Positions 5,150-8,221 of a DNA stretch of 8,221 nt are shown here, piece after piece (position 1 is the stretch's first letter; every line of letters begins with the position of its first letter). The notes beneath the pieces were generated by a model that had not been told where the DNA came from, did not search any database, and saw only the letters and a program-made list of their open reading frames with translations. The DNA comes from an uncultured Marinilabiliaceae bacterium (GTDB lineage Bacteria > Bacteroidota > Bacteroidia > Bacteroidales > Marinilabiliaceae). The stretch spans positions 1 to 8,221 of the forward strand of contig CAJONN010000077.1 in the NCBI GenBank assembly GCA_905235955.1, read 5' to 3'. A program made the position numbers and the translations under genes.

Positions 5150-7353
5150 AAAAAATAGCACTAATATTTGCTCTGCTTATATGCTTGGCAACACACTCAC
5201 AAGAACGCCCTAAAATAGGTCTTGTGCTTAGTGGTGGCGGTGCCAAAGGTTTGGCGCATGTGGGTATTTTGCAAGCAATAGATAGTGCCGGATTGCAGAT
5301 AGACTACATTACGGGTACCAGTATGGGCTCAATAGTAGCAGCAATGTATGCTTGTGGCTACAATGGTAGGCAGATACGCCAAATGGCTATCGAAACCGAT
5401 TGGTCAAACATCATCACAAGCACTGCCACCCGATATAGCGATATGCCCATCGATACCAAAGATGAATATGGCAACTACACTCTCCAATTGCCTATCGAAA
5501 AGGGTATGAAGTTTAAACTTCCTAAAGGTCTTGAACCACAAGAGGTTATGCTTTTGCTCGAAAAAATATTTTTTCCATTCTACAAAAACAAAGATTTTAG
5601 TAAACTCTCAATACCATTCAAGTGCATTGCTACTGACATGCGCGATGGCAGTGCCGTAGTTATCGACAAGGGCGACCTTGCCTTTGCTACACGTAGCAGT
5701 ATGGCTATTCCCGGAGTTTTTGCTCCTACAAAATATAAAAACACAGTTCTTGTCGATGGTGGCGTAGTGCGCAACTTTCCAGTAACTGATGTGAAGAAAA
5801 TGGGCGCCGATTACATTATTGGTGTCAATCTATTTGAAGGTCTTACACCGCCCGAACAACTTAGCAATCCGCTCGACATAATGATGCAAGTTATCAACTT
5901 TCGCGATGCCGAAGACCTTGTTACCGAGCGAAGCATTTGCGACCTATTGCTCGAACCTGATGTGAGTGCTTATAGTGCTGCCAGCTTTGGTTCTAGTGAT
6001 GAAATTTTGGCAATAGGCGACTCTATTGGTCGAGATTTTTATCCATTCTTCAAGCACTTAGCCGACTCGCTACACAATGCCTACGGAGTTCCATACGCTG
6101 ATACATCTCGCTTCGATGGCAACTATGGCAAAGTGCGCATCACTGATTTTCAGGTTGAAGGTTTGCGCCACACCGACAAGCATTTTCTTCTCTACAATCT
6201 CAAGCTTACCTATGGTGGCGTATATTCTGTTGACGATATTCATCAGTCGATACGCAAAGCATATTCAACCAGATATTATAGCAAAATACAATACGAACTC
6301 ATACCTATAGGCGATGGCAACGATGTGTGTATGAAGCTCATAGTTGAAGAATTTCCAATGTCGTTTCTCAACGTTGGCTTGTCGTACAACACCTTTACAG
6401 GAGCATCGCTACTTGTGGGCTATACGGGCAAAAATCTTATTTTCGATCGTTCGCTTACTAATGCCAAAGTGGCTCTGTCTGAGTCGTTTAGAGCAATGGC
6501 GAGTCATAGGCAATATTATGGCAGAGACTTTAGCAAATTTATTGAGAGCAAATGGCAAATAGATATGTTCGAACTGCCTATCTATGCCCAAAAACATCAG
6601 GAAGCTATCTATGACTATATGCGCAACGAGTTTTCGCTCTCAGTAGGCAATATAGTCTCTACCTGTTACGATGCCCGACTCAAGTTAGGGTATGAACTTT
6701 TTTCTCTCAATCCAAACATAACCAACGATACATTAGCATTTGATGGGCGCATTGGCAATCTGTTTTTCAATATACGCCGTCGGTACAATACTCTTGATAG
6801 AAAACTTTTGCCTCGCAGTGGCGCAAAGGTTGATATCAATGCCTATTTAGCTTTTCGTCCCAGATATCGCATCAATGTCGACTACGACCCCAACAATGTC
6901 TATCGCCTCTCGTGTGAAGGCACTTTTTATCAAGCTGTGCATAGCCGCATATCGCTCTACGAAGGCTTTGGCGTAGTGGGCACATACGGCGACAAAATGA
7001 TAGTACATCGTACCTTTTTGGGCGGTCAGCAACCATTTTTGCCAAGTCATTTTACCTTCAGCGGACTCAATACAGCACAGCGAAGCGAGTCGACAATGGG
7101 TATGGCAAAACTGGGCATACAATATCAGATGATTGGCGACTTCTACCTTATTGTGCAAGGCAATATGGCTACAATATTTACCCCACTCAACAACTGCTTT
7201 GACGACAAAGAAGTATTCAAACCACATGAGTGGATATATGGTGTTGGCGCTACTGTTGCTTATGATTTGTTCCGTTTGCCGTTTGATATAACGCTCTGTT
7301 ATTCACCTGATTATAGATTTAATGTATCAGTCAATGTCGGATTCCTTTTCTGA
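5146..7353 (+). CDS. Secreted patatin-like phospholipase with POTRA domain and outer-membrane barrel
   Basis: This 735-residue protein resembles PlpD of Pseudomonas aeruginosa (type Vd secretion, about 728 residues). A signal peptide covers about residues 1-18 (MKKIALIFALLICLATHSQ). The patatin domain (about 22-230) has an oxyanion loop GGGAKG (30-35), a GTSMG nucleophile elbow with Ser59, and the DGG motif with dyad Asp204. RSSMAIPGVFAP (183-194) is also typical, so it should be an active lipid acyl hydrolase. A POTRA-like domain follows (about 329-402), then a beta-strand-rich barrel of the BamA/Omp85-like surface antigen type (about 405-735) ending in Phe, as expected for BAM insertion. 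By family logic the barrel anchors the enzyme in the outer membrane. Whether the enzyme domain faces outward or the periplasm is not shown by sequence. It overlaps the upstream LtaS-like gene by ATGA, and the YigZ-like gene follows after 6 bp. Confidence 0.92.
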   Translation: MKKIALIFALLICLATHSQERPKIGLVLSGGGAKGLAHVGILQAIDSAGLQIDYITGTSMGSIVAAMYACGYNGRQIRQMAIETDWSNIITSTATRYSDMPIDTKDEYGNYTLQLPIEKGMKFKLPKGLEPQEVMLLLEKIFFPFYKNKDFSKLSIPFKCIATDMRDGSAVVIDKGDLAFATRSSMAIPGVFAPTKYKNTVLVDGGVVRNFPVTDVKKMGADYIIGVNLFEGLTPPEQLSNPLDIMMQVINFRDAEDLVTERSICDLLLEPDVSAYSAASFGSSDEILAIGDSIGRDFYPFFKHLADSLHNAYGVPYADTSRFDGNYGKVRITDFQVEGLRHTDKHFLLYNLKLTYGGVYSVDDIHQSIRKAYSTRYYSKIQYELIPIGDGNDVCMKLIVEEFPMSFLNVGLSYNTFTGASLLVGYTGKNLIFDRSLTNAKVALSESFRAMASHRQYYGRDFSKFIESKWQIDMFELPIYAQKHQEAIYDYMRNEFSLSVGNIVSTCYDARLKLGYELFSLNPNITNDTLAFDGRIGNLFFNIRRRYNTLDRKLLPRSGAKVDINAYLAFRPRYRINVDYDPNNVYRLSCEGTFYQAVHSRISLYEGFGVVGTYGDKMIVHRTFLGGQQPFLPSHFTFSGLNTAQRSESTMGMAKLGIQYQMIGDFYLIVQGNMATIFTPLNNCFDDKEVFKPHEWIYGVGATVAYDLFRLPFDITLCYSPDYRFNVSVNVGFLF

Positions 7354-7359
7354 TAAATT

Positions 7360-7965
7360 ATGAGCAACGACAAGTATCTGACCATCGCACAACCATCAGA
7401 GGGCATCTACAAAGAGAAGGGTAGTCGGTTTTTGGCCTTTGCCTATCCAGTATTTAACCTTGATGAGATAAAAGAGATAATTTCGCAAGCCGAAAAAAAA
7501 TATCACGATGCTCGTCATTGTTGCTATGCATGGAAACTTGGTTTGGCTGACGACAATTTTCGCTTCAACGATGATGGTGAACCATCGGGTACGGCTGGGC
7601 GACCAATCTATGGGCAAATATTGTCGAACAACCTAACTAATATTTTGGTGGTTGTAGTGCGCTATTTTGGTGGTATCAAATTAGGCACGAGCGGACTTAT
7701 TGTAGCTTACAAAACAGCTACAGCCGATGCTATAGCTAATGCAAATATTGTAGAGCAATATGTGCAAAACACCTTCGATGTGCATTTTCCGTATGCGGCT
7801 ATGAACGATGTAATGAAAGTAGTGAAAGATGCTTCGCTCGAAGTTCTGAACCAACAATTTGATCTTAGCTGTTCGTGTCGTTTGCGTATGCGACAAGCCA
7901 TTGCAGCCGACTTTCAGATGCGAATGGCTGATATCGATGGTGTAGAGGTGCAGTTCGTAGGTTGA
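7360..7965 (+). CDS. yigZ: YigZ/IMPACT family protein (UPF0029)
   Basis: This 201-residue cytosolic protein matches the size of E. coli YigZ (about 204). The N-terminal IMPACT domain carries the family signature: DDGEPSGTAGRPI (71-83), then a hydrophobic strand and VVRYFGGIKLGTSGL (99-113). The C-terminal part (about 135-200) would be the smaller ferredoxin-like UPF0029 C-terminal domain. Eukaryotic IMPACT restrains the GCN2 kinase in translation control. The bacterial role is unsettled, though RNA or nucleotide binding has been proposed. It is the last gene of the rightward operon, 6 bp after the patatin stop, with no Shine-Dalgarno sequence, so it probably depends on readthrough transcription. 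Its link to the two envelope genes upstream is positional only. Confidence 0.92.
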   Translation: MSNDKYLTIAQPSEGIYKEKGSRFLAFAYPVFNLDEIKEIISQAEKKYHDARHCCYAWKLGLADDNFRFNDDGEPSGTAGRPIYGQILSNNLTNILVVVVRYFGGIKLGTSGLIVAYKTATADAIANANIVEQYVQNTFDVHFPYAAMNDVMKVVKDASLEVLNQQFDLSCSCRLRMRQAIAADFQMRMADIDGVEVQFVG

Positions 7966-8052
7966 GTGCTGTATATTTGGTATATTTTCATTTGTGCCTT
8001 TTTACTCTGATGGTCAAGAACTGTGATGTTTTTGGTGACTCTTCAAAGCAAC

Positions 8053-8106
8053 TTTACTTGTGAAACTTGATGTGAAAAAGAATATAACTTAAGTTTCGCA
8101 AGTGAA
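8053..8106 (+). terminator. Long hairpin after the rightward operon, possible 3' end
   Basis: Bases 8053-8068 pair with 8091-8106 over 16 positions with two G-T wobbles and no bulge, around a 22-nt loop. One more wobble and one A-T pair extend it inwards (8069-8070 with 8089-8090). It begins 87 nt after the yigZ stop. The following DNA is T-rich (around 8124-8140) but lacks an immediate T-run, so it is not a textbook intrinsic terminator. It may instead protect the mRNA 3' end, or simply be part of a repeat element. Confidence 0.45.
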
Positions 8107-8221
8107 ATGTACTGCAAACAAATCTTTTACTTTTTCTTTCCGCAAGACTCAAAGATGATTGAGCGAAGCGAGATAAAAAGTAACAAAAAGAACTCGTCGC
8201 TGTTGCCACTCCGCTAAAAAT
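8054..8221 (-). other. Start-less 55-codon open frame, possible dispersed repeat or partial gene
   Basis: On the minus strand the frame is open from the window edge to a TAA at 8056-8054, giving 55 residues that include SFCYFLSRFAQSSLSLAERK. No ATG lies in frame within the window. The peptide is Ser/Phe/Arg-rich, resembles no domain I know, and looks like the spurious translations of repeated intergenic DNA that I recall from Bacteroidota genomes. It could also be the 3' end of a gene beyond the edge. Its last 18 codons coincide with the hairpin, which argues against coding. Confidence 0.3.
8090..8107 (+). repeat. 18-bp element, right copy, downstream of rightward operon
   Basis: TAAGTTTCGCAAGTGAAA is identical to the minus strand of 130-147. 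It lies 124 nt after the yigZ stop and forms the 3' arm of the hairpin at 8053-8106. The 5' arm, at 8056-8068 (ACTTGTGAAACTT), is a one-mismatch inverted copy of the element's core. Confidence 0.75.

Larger units (their letters stand above)
7966..8221. other. Right intergenic flank, hairpin and repeat-like DNA
   Basis: This AT-rich stretch lies downstream of the rightward operon and runs off the window. No complete gene is supported. It holds a long imperfect hairpin (8053-8106), the right copy of the 18-bp element, and a start-less minus-strand open frame (8054-8221). There is a TATATTTG at 7972-7979 that fits the TAnnTTTG box, but it has no -33 element and no gene follows it. Confidence 0.55.

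Noticed and set aside
7972..7979. TATATTTG matching the -7 consensus after yigZ
   Set aside because: No -33 element or downstream gene accompanies it, and such matches are expected by chance in AT-rich DNA.
130..8107. The 18-bp inverted pair as ends of a transposon carrying all six genes
   Set aside because: No transposase or integrase lies between them, the genes look like ordinary chromosomal genes, and the right copy is part of a local hairpin. A dispersed repeat or 3' signal is simpler.

Overview
The window looks like chromosomal DNA from a Bacteroidota member, most likely Bacteroidales. It is AT-rich, no start codon is preceded by a clear Shine-Dalgarno sequence, and the central intergenic region carries the Bacteroidota -7 promoter box TAnnTTTG. 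The gene families also fit this group: a BspA-like leucine-rich repeat protein and a patatin fused to a POTRA domain and an outer-membrane barrel. The assignment is inferred from these features, not from a database match.

Six complete genes lie in two divergent three-gene operons that share a 104-bp region at 3117-3220. The leftward operon (minus strand) runs from a BspA-type leucine-rich repeat protein without a signal peptide, to a TrmH-like (SpoU-class) RNA ribose methyltransferase, to an uncharacterised protein that resembles a PD-(D/E)XK nuclease. The rightward operon (plus strand) runs from an LtaS-like membrane phosphotransferase/sulfatase-fold enzyme, to a secreted patatin-POTRA-barrel protein, to a YigZ/IMPACT-family protein. 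In both operons the first two genes overlap by 4 bp (ATGA) and the second and third are separated by 6 bp, so each is probably one mRNA with coupled translation.

The control region contains a perfect 16-bp palindrome (3185-3200) made of two abutting face-to-face TATCTTTG boxes, one pointing into each operon. The two promoters appear to share the same DNA, so they may compete. The outer flanks, 1-159 and 7966-8221, hold no convincing gene. They carry repeat-like DNA: an identical 18-bp element lies downstream of both operons in the same sense relative to transcription, the right copy forms a long hairpin, and the left flank has short tandem repeats.

Functionally, the rightward operon starts with two envelope enzymes that may both act on phospholipids, followed by a cytosolic protein tied to translation or RNA in other organisms. 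The leftward operon is apparently all cytosolic. I see no mobile element, CRISPR array, tRNA or rRNA. Nothing here is clearly a new system. The best leads are the symmetric shared promoter, the nuclease-like protein coupled to trmH, and the 18-bp 3' element.
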